This document shows, piece by piece, positions 42,796 to 50,328 of a stretch of DNA of 64,000 nucleotides (its first letter is position 1; every line of letters starts with the position of its first letter). Source of the stretch: Alloprevotella sp. (lineage in GTDB: Bacteria > Bacteroidota > Bacteroidia > Bacteroidales > Bacteroidaceae); contig JAFUXE010000013.1 in NCBI GenBank assembly GCA_017477205.1, positions 1 through 64,000 of the forward strand, in the 5' to 3' direction. Position numbers and translations under genes: made by a program. The notes beneath the pieces are model-generated. The model did no database searches and was not told the DNA's origin. It saw only the letters and a list, made by a program, of their open reading frames with translations.

Positions 42796-44067
42796 ATGTC
42801 ACGATATAACTTCCGCGAGGCTTTCAGAGACTGGTTCGTCATCTTCCGCGACGAGCTCCGCACCGTCTTCCGCGACCAGGGCGTCGTCATCTTCTTCATC
42901 CTTGTGCCGCTGGCCTATCCGCTGCTCTATACGTATATATATAATAATGAGACCGTGCGCGAGGTTCCCGCCGTCGTCGTGGACGAGGGGCGCACGCAGG
43001 CCAGCCGTGAGTTCGTGCGCCGCGTGGACGCCACGGCGGACGTGAAGGTCGTCAGCCACTGCGCCAACATGGAGGAGGCGAAGGGCATGGTGATGCGCCG
43101 CGAGGCCTACGGCATCATCCGCCTGCCGCAGACCTTCTCGCAGGACCTGGCACGCATGAAGCAGACCAGCGTCAGCCTCTACGTGGACATGAGCGGCATG
43201 CTCTACTACAAGGCGCTGCTGCTTTCCTGCACGAACGTGTCGCTTGAGATGGGGGCGCGCCTGAAGGTGATGCGCTCGCCCGGCACTACGGACGAACAGG
43301 ACCGCCTGACGCAGCACCCGATACAGTACCAGCAGGTGGACATCTACAACCCGCAGGCGGGCTTTGCCTCCTTCCTCATCCCCGCCGTGCTCATCCTGCT
43401 GCTCCAGCAGACGCTCGTCCTCGGCGTGGGCCTCTCCGCGGGTACGGCGCGCGAGCGCAACAGCTACGCCGAGCTCCTGCCCATCAACCGCCACTACCAC
43501 GGCCTCCTGCGCATCGTGCTGGGAAAAGGCGCGGCCTACATGCTCGTGTTCCTCTGGAACATCTTCTACTGCCTCTTCCTCGTGCCGAAGTTCTTCAGCC
43601 TGCCGCAGATTGGCGCCCCCTGGGACATCTGGCTCGTCGCCATTCCCTTCCTCGTCGCCACGACGGCCTTTGCCATGACGTGCAGCGTGCTCATCCGCCA
43701 GCGCGAGGCGGCGTTCATGATCATCGTCTTCTGCTCCGTGCCCCTGCTGTTCCTCACGGGCGTCTCCTGGCCGGGCTGGGCGATGCCCCGCTTCTGGAAG
43801 GTCGTCTCGTGGGCTTTCCCCAGCACGTTCGGCGTCAATGCCTTCGTGAAGGTGAACACGATGGGCGCGCGCCTTGCCGACGTGGAGCACGAGGTCGTCT
43901 GCCTCTGGGCGCAGGCCGCGTTCTACTTCGGCACGACGCTCCTCGTCTATCGCAACAACATCGCCGCCGCTGCCCGCCGCCTGGAGCGCAAGAAGGAGGG
44001 CATCCGCCAGCGTTTGCAGGAGCGACGGGGCGGCAGGGGGGCCGCGGACGGCACCGGTGAGGCCTGA
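42796..44067 (+). CDS. ABC-2 type permease, second of pair
   Basis: A 423-residue paralogue of the preceding permease with the same plan: an N-terminal helix (V-V-I-F-F-I-L-V-P-L-A-Y-P-L-L-Y), a periplasmic domain beginning V-V-V-D-E-G-R-T-Q-A-S-R, then Y-N-P-Q-A-G-F-A-S-F-L-I-P-A-V and five membrane helices. A basic tail (R-R-L-E-R-K-K-E-G, about 395-423) is extra. Together they likely form a heterodimeric exporter with the HlyD and TolC proteins. It is the last gene of the operon; a new promoter follows. Confidence 0.88.
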   Translation: MSRYNFREAFRDWFVIFRDELRTVFRDQGVVIFFILVPLAYPLLYTYIYNNETVREVPAVVVDEGRTQASREFVRRVDATADVKVVSHCANMEEAKGMVMRREAYGIIRLPQTFSQDLARMKQTSVSLYVDMSGMLYYKALLLSCTNVSLEMGARLKVMRSPGTTDEQDRLTQHPIQYQQVDIYNPQAGFASFLIPAVLILLLQQTLVLGVGLSAGTARERNSYAELLPINRHYHGLLRIVLGKGAAYMLVFLWNIFYCLFLVPKFFSLPQIGAPWDIWLVAIPFLVATTAFAMTCSVLIRQREAAFMIIVFCSVPLLFLTGVSWPGWAMPRFWKVVSWAFPSTFGVNAFVKVNTMGARLADVEHEVVCLWAQAAFYFGTTLLVYRNNIAAAARRLERKKEGIRQRLQERRGGRGAADGTGEA

Positions 44068-44115
44068 AACTTGCATTTCCGGGCCGCGGATGCACGTTGT
44101 TCCGCAGAATTGTCC

Positions 44116-44123
44116 TATCTTTG
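44116..44123 (+). promoter_or_regulatory. promoter TTG-N16-TATCTTTG
   Basis: -7 box TATCTTTG at 44116-44123 with TTG at 44097-44099. It lies 68 bases before the small lipoprotein gene; an AACAAACG/CAAAACC-rich leader follows. Confidence 0.7.
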
Positions 44124-44191
44124 CCGCCGAAAATCAGGATAATCCCTTACAACAAACGTAATAATCCCTTACAAAACCAACAAAAACAACA

Positions 44192-44695
44192 ATGAAAAAG
44201 ACTGTACGCTACATGCTGGGTCTCGTGATGACCCTCGCGATGACCGTTCCCACGCTCACGTCCTGCGACTCCGACACACTCAACGAATTTGCCGCCCTCA
44301 CCTACCTGAGCTGGGGTACCGGCGAATGGGTTCCCGTGGCTTTCAAGGCCGAAGGCGCTTCGACCTACACCGACTGGACGACCCACCTGAACTCGCAGAC
44401 GGACCTCTCCGCTGCCGACAGGAAGCGTATGGAGGAGACGAAGCTCAAGTTCTCCTCTGACAGGACGACGGAGTTCTTCGGAATGTTCGACAACTTCGTG
44501 AAGATGTCCTTCAGCGTGAAGGACGACCTGCTCGTCTATACCTACAAGGACGTGAAGGTGCTCGAAATCAAGGTGGACGACCTCAACGTCACTTCCGACA
44601 ACGAGGCTACGGGCTACTTTACTTTCTACTACTACGACAAGGGCAAGGTAGATTTCTCCTACCAGCTGCAGATGAAGCGCCTGAAGGCGAACTGA
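44192..44695 (+). CDS. small lipoprotein of unknown function
   Basis: A 167-residue putative lipoprotein: positively charged start (MKKTVRYM), hydrophobic core and a lipobox-like L-T-S-C. The mature part starts C-D-S-D-T-L-N-E-F and contains F-S-S-D-R-T-T-E-F-F-G and several beta strands. No family is recognised. It resembles the lipoprotein at 58162-58617 in size, signal, the C-D-(S/E) ... T-x-x-E-F opening and a predicted beta-rich body, so the two may be distant paralogues. It has its own promoter and a strong hairpin after the stop. Confidence 0.75.
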   Translation: MKKTVRYMLGLVMTLAMTVPTLTSCDSDTLNEFAALTYLSWGTGEWVPVAFKAEGASTYTDWTTHLNSQTDLSAADRKRMEETKLKFSSDRTTEFFGMFDNFVKMSFSVKDDLLVYTYKDVKVLEIKVDDLNVTSDNEATGYFTFYYYDKGKVDFSYQLQMKRLKAN

Positions 44696-44761
44696 TTTCC
44701 TGCGGCCTTCCGGGACAGCCGCGGACAGACTGTTTCCCGTTGCTTCCCCAACCCCGTACCA

Positions 44762-44800
44762 TCCCGCCCTGCACCGGCCTCTCCGGCATGCAGGGCGGGA
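44762..44800. terminator. strong hairpin after the lipoprotein gene
   Basis: A perfect 12-bp stem TCCCGCCCTGCA (44762-44773) and TGCAGGGCGGGA (44789-44800) with a further CCGG/CCGG pair in the loop. There is no long T-run on the plus strand, so it may stabilise or punctuate the transcript rather than act as a classic terminator. Confidence 0.5.
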
Positions 44801-44890
44801 TTGCCGTACCTGCCGGCCGGAGCGCGGCACGGGGCGGGCGCGGTATGGGGCAAAAGGAAAAGCGGCCTCCATCAGGAAGCCGCTTCCGGG

Positions 44891-44961
44891 AGGTACCTAG
44901 CAGATTCGAACTGCTGTACACGGTTTTGCAGACCGCTACCTAGCCACTCGGTCAAGGTACC
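44891..44961 (-). tRNA. tRNA-Cys (anticodon GCA)
   Basis: On the minus strand the gene reads GGTACCT at the 5' acceptor, with AGGTACC and discriminator T at the 3' end, an anticodon loop CTGCAAA (anticodon GCA) and a T-loop TTCGAATC; 71 nt. U73 is the expected cysteine identity base. CCA is not encoded. Confidence 0.95.
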
Positions 44962-44980
44962 ATTTTGCGTTTAGCGGGTG

Positions 44981-44988
44981 CAAAGATA
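44981..44988 (-). promoter_or_regulatory. -7 box TATCTTTG for tRNA-Cys
   Basis: Exact TAnnTTTG match on the minus strand, 19 bases before the tRNA 5' end. Confidence 0.6.
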
Positions 44989-45066
44989 AGGCAAAGTGTG
45001 GAAAGAAAAAAACAAAATGCCGTTTTTTTCGCTTTCCCGGGCTCTCTTTCGTCTCCGGCAGGGTTC

Positions 45067-46272
45067 TTACGGCTCCTCCGCCGCCTTCCTGTCCCGCCAT
45101 TTCTTTTTCAGTCCGAAGTAGAAGCCTGCGTAGAAGTTCAGGTAGTTCACGCTGTTGACCACGGAGAAGTGGTCGCGGCGATAGTCGTACATCTGGCTGA
45201 TGAGCGATGTGCCTGCGAAGTATGCGCCGTTGTTCCAGACGAAGCCTGCGCGGCCGATGAAGTCGAAGCTCAGCGAGCGCATGCTGTTGAGCACCTTGCG
45301 CCCCGTGATGCTTTCCCCGCTTCGGTGCTTGTAGCCCAGGGCGGGCGTGAGGGAGACGGCCAGCAGGAGGTTGCGCGCGGGCACCCAGTTGTAGGCGTAG
45401 CCAGCGTTGAGGGTGTAGCTGTGGTAGGCCAGGTTCTTGAAGTCCAGGCGCGTGTCCGCGACGTCGTCCTCGCGCAGGGCGTCGGGCAGGAGGTCATAGT
45501 TGAAGTTGATGCGCTGGCGGTCGAAGCGGAAGCCCAGGATGAAGGAGCCCGCGCTGCGCTTCTGCACGGTGCTCTGGTTGTAGGCGGCGGGGTAGGAGAA
45601 GCGCTTGTGGTTGAAGACGTAGTAGGCGTTGGCGCTGAAGGTGTAGGTGCTCAGGCCGCTGAAGGTGGTGCCGTTGAACTGCGTGCGCTCCACGTCGTCG
45701 AAGCCATAGACGTTGCGGATGCTGAAGTCGCCCGAGTTGCGCACGAAGACGAAGTCGCCGCCTATCATGCTGCTGTAGAGGCTGAAGTTCAGCTCCGTCA
45801 TCTTCCCGGCGCGCTTGGGGCGGCTGGCGTCAATCGTGAAGCCGAGGAATATCCATCTCCAGCCGATGTAGGGACCTATCTTGTAGGAGGGGCGCGGCGA
45901 GAAGTCGATGGTGCGGCGCACGTCGTCCGTTCCCTTTCCGCTGATGCCCACGATTTGCAGGAAGTTCGTGTTCTGTGCCATGACGGTCCATTCGCAGTGG
46001 TTGGGCTCGATGTAGGCGTGGTCGTATCTGTCGAGCTTGCGGACGGTCTTCTTCAGCTTGTGGCGCACCGTGCGGAGGTTGATGCGGAAGGCATCGTCGT
46101 CCATCTCGTCGTACCAGGCCACGCTGTCCCCGGGCAGGAGCAGCGTGTCAGCCTCTTCCCGGGTCGTGTCCGCCTTTACTGCCGGCACGTCGGCCTGCGC
46201 CGCAGTCCGCAGGGCGGCGGGGAGGAGCATGAGGCTCAGCAGGAGGAGGCGTTTGGGGATAGGGAGGTGCAA
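45067..46272 (-). CDS. DUF4421 domain outer-membrane protein
   Basis: A 401-residue exported protein with signal MHLPIPKRLLLLSLMLLPAA, then an acidic stretch, a segment Y-D-H-A-Y-I-E-P-N-H-C-E-W-T-V-M, and a series of alternating aromatic strands ending F-Y-A-G-F-Y-F-G-L-K-K-K-W-R. This looks like the DUF4421 family of Bacteroidetes barrel-like proteins; the family call is from pattern memory. The function is unknown. It is last in the minus-strand run yicC, gmk-nadD, oxidoreductase, DUF4421, 42 bases after the oxidoreductase stop. Confidence 0.7.
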   Translation of the reverse strand: MHLPIPKRLLLLSLMLLPAALRTAAQADVPAVKADTTREEADTLLLPGDSVAWYDEMDDDAFRINLRTVRHKLKKTVRKLDRYDHAYIEPNHCEWTVMAQNTNFLQIVGISGKGTDDVRRTIDFSPRPSYKIGPYIGWRWIFLGFTIDASRPKRAGKMTELNFSLYSSMIGGDFVFVRNSGDFSIRNVYGFDDVERTQFNGTTFSGLSTYTFSANAYYVFNHKRFSYPAAYNQSTVQKRSAGSFILGFRFDRQRINFNYDLLPDALREDDVADTRLDFKNLAYHSYTLNAGYAYNWVPARNLLLAVSLTPALGYKHRSGESITGRKVLNSMRSLSFDFIGRAGFVWNNGAYFAGTSLISQMYDYRRDHFSVVNSVNYLNFYAGFYFGLKKKWRDRKAAEEP

Positions 46273-46314
46273 GGTGCGGTCGGTCTTTGTTCGGTCAGGG
46301 GGGAGAAGCGGGGC

Positions 46315-47304
46315 TCAGAGTTTTCCCAGGATGCGGTCCATCACCCAGTTCACGGGCGTGGCGCTGACGCAGTCGCATTCGCAGACGGCTTTGTCCTGGA
46401 GGTGCTCGATGACGTTGCGGATGAGGGGCAGCTGTACGTACTTGGGGTTGCCGGGGTTGAAGTACTGGCGGCCGGAGGCGTTGTAGAGGATGATGGGGTC
46501 GTAGGTGAAGACGGAGAAGCGGAGCTTTCCGCTGTCGCCGATGATGTCGATGCAGTCCTCGCGCCCCGTCTCGTCGGTCACGAAGCACCAGGAGCCGCTT
46601 CCCGGCAGGCCGTCGGCAAAGCGGAAGCAGGCGCTGACGGTGTCCTCCGTCGTGTAGAGTCCGCCTCGGTTCGCTTGGTAGCCGGTGGCCTCGATGATGG
46701 GGCCGAACATCTGCTGGAGGAGGTCTATCTGGTGGGGGGCGAGGTCGTAGAAGTAGCCGCCGCCGGCGATGTCCGGCTGTACGCGCCAGGGGAGGTCGCG
46801 GCTGTTGTAGTCAAGGTCGCGCGGGGGCACGGCGAAGCGTATCTGCACGTTGAGCACCTTGCCGACGGCGCCCTCGCGCACCATGGAGAACACTTTCTGG
46901 AAGTAGGGCAGGTAGCGGCGGTAGTAGGCGACGAAGCAGGGCACGCCCGTCGTCTCGGAGATGCGGTTGATGCGACAGCAGTCCTCGTAGTTTGCCGCCA
47001 TGGGCTTTTCCACATAGACGGGTAGGCCCGCCTTCATGGCCATGATGGCGTAGGTGGCGTGCGTGGAGGGCGGCGTGGCGATATAGACGGCGTTGACCTC
47101 CGGGTCGTCAAGGAGCTCCACGGGGTCTGTGTACCAGCGGGGAATGTTGTGGCGGCGGGCATAGTCGGCGGCTTTCTCCCTGTTGCGGCGCATGACGGCG
47201 ACGACTTCCGAGCCGTCAACGAGGCTGAAGGCCGGGCCGCTTTTCTTCTCCGTGGCTTCGCCGCAGCCGATGAAGCCCCAGCGTATCTGTTTCGTCTGGT
47301 TCAT
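46315..47304 (-). CDS. Gfo/Idh/MocA family NAD(P)-dependent oxidoreductase
   Basis: A 329-residue enzyme. The ATG at 47304 is chosen because it gives M-N-Q-T-K-Q-I-R-W-G-F-I-G-C-G, the Rossmann start, and overlaps the previous stop by 4 bases (ATGA). Further motifs are A-V-Y-I-A-T-P-P-S-T-H, V-Y-V-E-K-P-M-A (catalytic Lys-Pro), and D-L-A-P-H-Q-I-D-L-L with the active-site His. Family members oxidise or reduce sugars, inositols or related polyols; the substrate cannot be set. It is coupled to the gmk-nadD fusion gene. Confidence 0.88.
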   Translation of the reverse strand: MNQTKQIRWGFIGCGEATEKKSGPAFSLVDGSEVVAVMRRNREKAADYARRHNIPRWYTDPVELLDDPEVNAVYIATPPSTHATYAIMAMKAGLPVYVEKPMAANYEDCCRINRISETTGVPCFVAYYRRYLPYFQKVFSMVREGAVGKVLNVQIRFAVPPRDLDYNSRDLPWRVQPDIAGGGYFYDLAPHQIDLLQQMFGPIIEATGYQANRGGLYTTEDTVSACFRFADGLPGSGSWCFVTDETGREDCIDIIGDSGKLRFSVFTYDPIILYNASGRQYFNPGNPKYVQLPLIRNVIEHLQDKAVCECDCVSATPVNWVMDRILGKL

Positions 47305-48488
47305 AGCGTCTTGTAGTGGCGTGCCACGTCGGGGATGATGGGCTCGGGGACAAGTCCGGCGAGGTCTTCCCCGTCGCGTGCGCGGCGGCGTATGTCGGTG
47401 GAGGAGATGTCGAGCAGGGGCGCCTGCACGAGGCTGATGCCTTGCCGTGCGCGTGCTTTGAGGGTGGGGGAGAGGGCGGTGTCCTTCCGGGGATAGACGA
47501 TGAGGCGCGTGGTGCGCAGGATGTCGTCCGTGTGTGCCCACTGGTCGAAGCGTTCCGCGTTGTCGCCGCCGATGAGCAGGGCGAACTCGCGCCCGGGATA
47601 TGCCTTGCGCAGGGCTTCCAGCGTTGTCCACGTGTAGGACGGGCGCGGCAGGTGGAATTCAAAGTCGCAGGGGCGGATGAGCGTTTCCCCCTCCAGGGCT
47701 TTCGTGGCTAATGCGAGGCGCACGTCTTCCGCCATCAATCCGTCGTCAGCCTTCAGGGGGTTCTGCGGCGACACCATGAGCCACACTTCGTCGGCCATGC
47801 CCTGGCGGAGCACTTCGCGGGCGAGTGCCACGTGTCCGCAGTGCAGGGGGTTGAAGGAGCCTCCGAACAGGGCGGTGCGCACGGGGCGGCTGTCCTTCAG
47901 GAAGGCGGCCACCTTCTGCATGGCCTCTGCCTTTGCCGCCTGCAGGTCGTCGTTGACGACGACGGTGTCGAAGCGCGGCGCGAAGCTGAGCTCGAACTCG
48001 GCGCGGGCGATGCGGTCGTCGATGACGGCGGGGGCGTCCGTACCGCGGCTCTCAAGGCGGCGGCGCAGCTCGGCGATGCTGGGGGGCTGGATGAAGAGGC
48101 TCAGGGCGCGGTCGCCGTAGATGCGCTTGATGTTCTCGCCGCCGATGACGTCGAGGTCCAGGACGACGTTCTCCCCGGCTTCGAGGCGGCGGTCCACCTC
48201 CGAGCGCAGCGTGCCGTAGAAGCGGCCGGCATAGACCTCGCAGTATTCCAGGAAGTCGCCGGCCTCGATGCGGCGGCGGAAGTCGGCCTCGGAGATGAAG
48301 TAGTACTCCACGCCGTCCTGCTCCGTGCCGCGCGGCGGGCGGCTGGTGGCGGAGATGGAGAAGTGCAGGTTCAGCCCCTGCTGCATCAGGTGGGCGATGA
48401 TGGTGCTCTTTCCCGTCCCCGACGGCGCGCAGACGATGACGAGGCGTCCCTGTCCAGGCTTGAAGTCCTTGTTCTCTTCTCGGTTCAT
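47301..48488 (-). CDS. gmk-nadD: guanylate kinase - nicotinate-nucleotide adenylyltransferase fusion
   Basis: One 395-residue uninterrupted frame with two complete enzymes. Residues about 13-200 are guanylate kinase (GMP to GDP): P-loop A-P-S-G-T-G-K-S-T, S-A-T-S-R-P-P-R-G-T-E, E-Y-Y-F-I-S, and the lid R-L-E-S-R-G-T-D. Residues about 203-395 are NadD (nicotinate mononucleotide to deamido-NAD): A-L-F-G-G-S-F-N-P-L-H-C-G-H, the P-Q-N-P-L-K region and I-S-S-T-D-I-R-R-R-A. They join through F-L-K-D-S-R-P-V-R-T with no linker. The Val codon at the join is GTG (47882-47880) with GAAGGA upstream, so NadD alone might also be made by internal initiation. The genes are usually separate neighbours in Bacteroidales. 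It overlaps yicC and the oxidoreductase by 4 bases each. Confidence 0.92.
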   Translation of the reverse strand: MNREENKDFKPGQGRLVIVCAPSGTGKSTIIAHLMQQGLNLHFSISATSRPPRGTEQDGVEYYFISEADFRRRIEAGDFLEYCEVYAGRFYGTLRSEVDRRLEAGENVVLDLDVIGGENIKRIYGDRALSLFIQPPSIAELRRRLESRGTDAPAVIDDRIARAEFELSFAPRFDTVVVNDDLQAAKAEAMQKVAAFLKDSRPVRTALFGGSFNPLHCGHVALAREVLRQGMADEVWLMVSPQNPLKADDGLMAEDVRLALATKALEGETLIRPCDFEFHLPRPSYTWTTLEALRKAYPGREFALLIGGDNAERFDQWAHTDDILRTTRLIVYPRKDTALSPTLKARARQGISLVQAPLLDISSTDIRRRARDGEDLAGLVPEPIIPDVARHYKTL

Positions 48489-49363
48489 AAGGCGTTCAGT
48501 ACTTGTTCTTTAATCTGCTCCAGTTCGTCCTTCATGCGAACCACGATGTTCTGCATCTCGGCCTGGTTGCTCTTGGAGCCGGTGGTGTTGATTTCGCGTC
48601 CCATCTCCTGGGCGATGAAGCCCAGCTGCTTGCCCTGCCCGGGCGCTGCGTCAAGGGTGCGGAGGAAGTAGTCGAGGTGGTTCGTCAGGCGCTGGCGCTC
48701 CTCGCTGATGTCAAGTTTCTCGATGTAGTAGATGAGCTCCTGCTCAAGGCGTCCGCGGTCGTAGTCCACGCCGCGCAGTTCCGCGAGGCGTTCCTCGAGC
48801 TGCTGGCGGATTTTCTTCACGCGTCCTTCCTCGTAGGGGCGTATCTCCTCCATGCAGGCGCGTATGTTGGCCACTTTCTCGCGGAACTTCTCCTCCAGGG
48901 CCCTGCCTTCCTGGAGGCGGAAGGCCTGCAGGGCGTCCAGGGCTTCGTCCACGGCGCGGCTCGCGACGGCCCACTCCTCGTCCGTCAGCGTCTCGGCCTG
49001 CGTCGCGGACGTCAGGTCGGGCAGGCGCACCAGGAGGCTCCAGATGTCCTCCTCGCGCAGGGCGATGCCGCGCTCGCGGCTGATGGTGCGGAGCTGCTCG
49101 GCGTAGGCGGCGGCGACGTCGGCGTTCAGGGGGCTGGCCGTGGTGGCGGCGTCCTTCTCCGTCCAGATGCAGAGGTCCACCTTGCCGCGCGTCAGCTTCT
49201 CGGCCACGCGCTTGCGCAGCTCCATCTCGCGCTCGCGGTAGAGGGAGGCCAGGCGCATGGAGAGGTCCAGCGCCTTCGAGTTGAGCGACTTGATTTCAAC
49301 GTGTATCTTCTTGCCCTCAAAGTGGGCCTCGGCCTTGCCGTAGCCGGTCATGGAGTGTATCAT
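48485..49363 (-). CDS. yicC: YicC family endoribonuclease
   Basis: A 292-residue protein of normal length. The start at 49363 gives the conserved M-I-H-S-M-T-G-Y-G-K-A-E (a purine-rich AAAGGAAAAGA precedes it); the longer frame runs through microrepeats. Other conserved parts are E-I-K-S-L-N-S-K-x-L-D, a central coiled-coil-rich region, and the C-terminal domain with D-I-S-E-E-R-Q-R-L-x-N-H-L, G-K-Q-L-G-F-I-A-Q-E-M-G-R-E-I-N-T-T-G-S-K-S and D-E-L-E-Q-I-K-E-Q-V-L-N. E. coli YicC is an endoribonuclease acting on structured small RNAs. A weak -7 box (TATCTTCG) lies at 49391-49398 on the minus strand. Confidence 0.92.
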   Translation of the reverse strand: MIHSMTGYGKAEAHFEGKKIHVEIKSLNSKALDLSMRLASLYREREMELRKRVAEKLTRGKVDLCIWTEKDAATTASPLNADVAAAYAEQLRTISRERGIALREEDIWSLLVRLPDLTSATQAETLTDEEWAVASRAVDEALDALQAFRLQEGRALEEKFREKVANIRACMEEIRPYEEGRVKKIRQQLEERLAELRGVDYDRGRLEQELIYYIEKLDISEERQRLTNHLDYFLRTLDAAPGQGKQLGFIAQEMGREINTTGSKSNQAEMQNIVVRMKDELEQIKEQVLNAL

Positions 49364-49453
49364 TTCTTTTCCTTTTTTTTGTTTTGGCCGCGAAGATACG
49401 GCTTTTTTGCGAGAAGCCCGTGCCCGCGCGCCGTTTTCTTTCAGGAAGGCTTG

Positions 49454-49605
49454 TAGTGACGAGTGACAAGTGACGAGTGACAAGTGACGGGCTCTGCCTC
49501 GTGCATGCGCGCTAATCCTTAATGACAATCAACAAACCTAAAAACCTAAAAACCTAAAAACCTAAAAACCTAAAGTGCTGCCTCGTGCATGCGCGCGAAT
49601 CCTTA
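49454..49605. repeat. compound microrepeat block between yicC and the tRNA cluster
   Basis: Three layers: five GTGACGA/GTGACAA heptamers (49454-49492); a 28-bp direct repeat with one mismatch (49494-49521 and 49578-49605), containing CTCGTGCATGCGCGC; and between the two copies a decamer CCTAAAAACC-type repeat of four to five units (49532-49574). No gene is evident in 49364-49739. Confidence 0.8.
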
Positions 49606-49688
49606 TTCTCTATGGTCTCCACGGCGGCGCAAATGGGGAAATAATACAAAAAAAACGGAAAAAGTTTTGCCATATCAAAAAAAGCCCA

Positions 49689-49696
49689 TACTTTTG
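49689..49696 (+). promoter_or_regulatory. promoter TTG-N19-TACTTTTG for the tRNA cluster
   Basis: -7 box TACTTTTG with TTG at 49667-49669, 43 bases before the first tRNA-Gly. It probably drives all four tRNAs up to 50223. Confidence 0.7.
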
Positions 49697-49739
49697 CACC
49701 GCATTTGAGCGAAAGTGCCTCCCGAAACAGGGAGAAGAG

Positions 49740-49812
49740 GCGGAAATAGCTCAGTTGGTAGAGCACAACCTTGCCAAGGTTGGGGTCGCGGGTCCGAGTC
49801 CCGTTTTCCGCT
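49740..49812 (+). tRNA. tRNA-Gly (anticodon GCC), copy 1
   Basis: 73 nt with acceptor GCGGAAA/TTTCCGC and discriminator T, D-arm GCTC/GAGC, anticodon stem CAACC/GGTTG with loop TTGCCAA, T-arm with GGTCCGAGTCC. The gene at 50151-50223 is identical. Confidence 0.96.
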
Positions 49813-49867
49813 CTTGACATGATGGACAACACACACAGCATGATGTCTCCCCATGCAGGTTGCATCA

Positions 49868-49950
49868 GCCCAGGTGGCGGAATGGTAGACGCGCTAGTTT
49901 CAGGTACTAGTGTCTTCGCGGACGTGCAGGTTCGAGTCCTGTTCTGGGCA
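49868..49950 (+). tRNA. tRNA-Leu (anticodon CAG)
   Basis: 83 nt with the class II long variable arm. Acceptor GCCCAGG pairs with TCTGGGC, discriminator A. Anticodon stem CTAGT/ACTAG with loop TTCAGGT gives CAG. T-loop TTCGAGT. The following CA is not a full CCA. Confidence 0.95.
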
Positions 49951-50036
49951 CACGCTCCTGCCAGTACAGCGGAGCCGCCCTGCGGACGGGCATCAGCTGA
50001 CAGACAGGCTTCCCCGCAAGGGAAGGGAAAGAAAAT

Positions 50037-50120
50037 GGAGAGGTGGCGGAATTGGTAGACGCGCTACTTTGAGGGGGTAGTGTCAATTACGACGTGGGAG
50101 TTCGAGTCTCCTCCTCTTCA
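50037..50120 (+). tRNA. tRNA-Leu (anticodon GAG)
   Basis: 84 nt, class II. Acceptor GGAGAGG with CCTCTTC (one G-T pair), discriminator A. Anticodon loop TTGAGGG gives GAG. Variable arm GTGTCAATTACGAC, T-loop TTCGAGT. Confidence 0.95.
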
Positions 50121-50150
50121 CACGCTTTCGGAAGTGGGTTGTCCACGACT

Positions 50151-50223
50151 GCGGAAATAGCTCAGTTGGTAGAGCACAACCTTGCCAAGGTTGGGGTCGC
50201 GGGTCCGAGTCCCGTTTTCCGCT
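50151..50223 (+). tRNA. tRNA-Gly (anticodon GCC), copy 2
   Basis: Identical over all 73 nt to 49740-49812. The two copies bracket the Leu tRNAs, so homologous recombination could delete the interval. Confidence 0.96.
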
Positions 50224-50328
50224 CTCCGTTCGCAAAAATGAATAATCCCCCGCGTTTATTCATTTTTCGTTTTAAATAGGCATATAGAAGTTTTATTCAA
50301 AGACAGAAAAACAGCAACCGCGTTTCCG

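Noticed and set aside
40560..42899. A 779-residue minus-strand frame opposite the HlyD and permease genes
   Set aside because: His/Arg/Val-rich antisense artefact; the sense genes have full family motifs.
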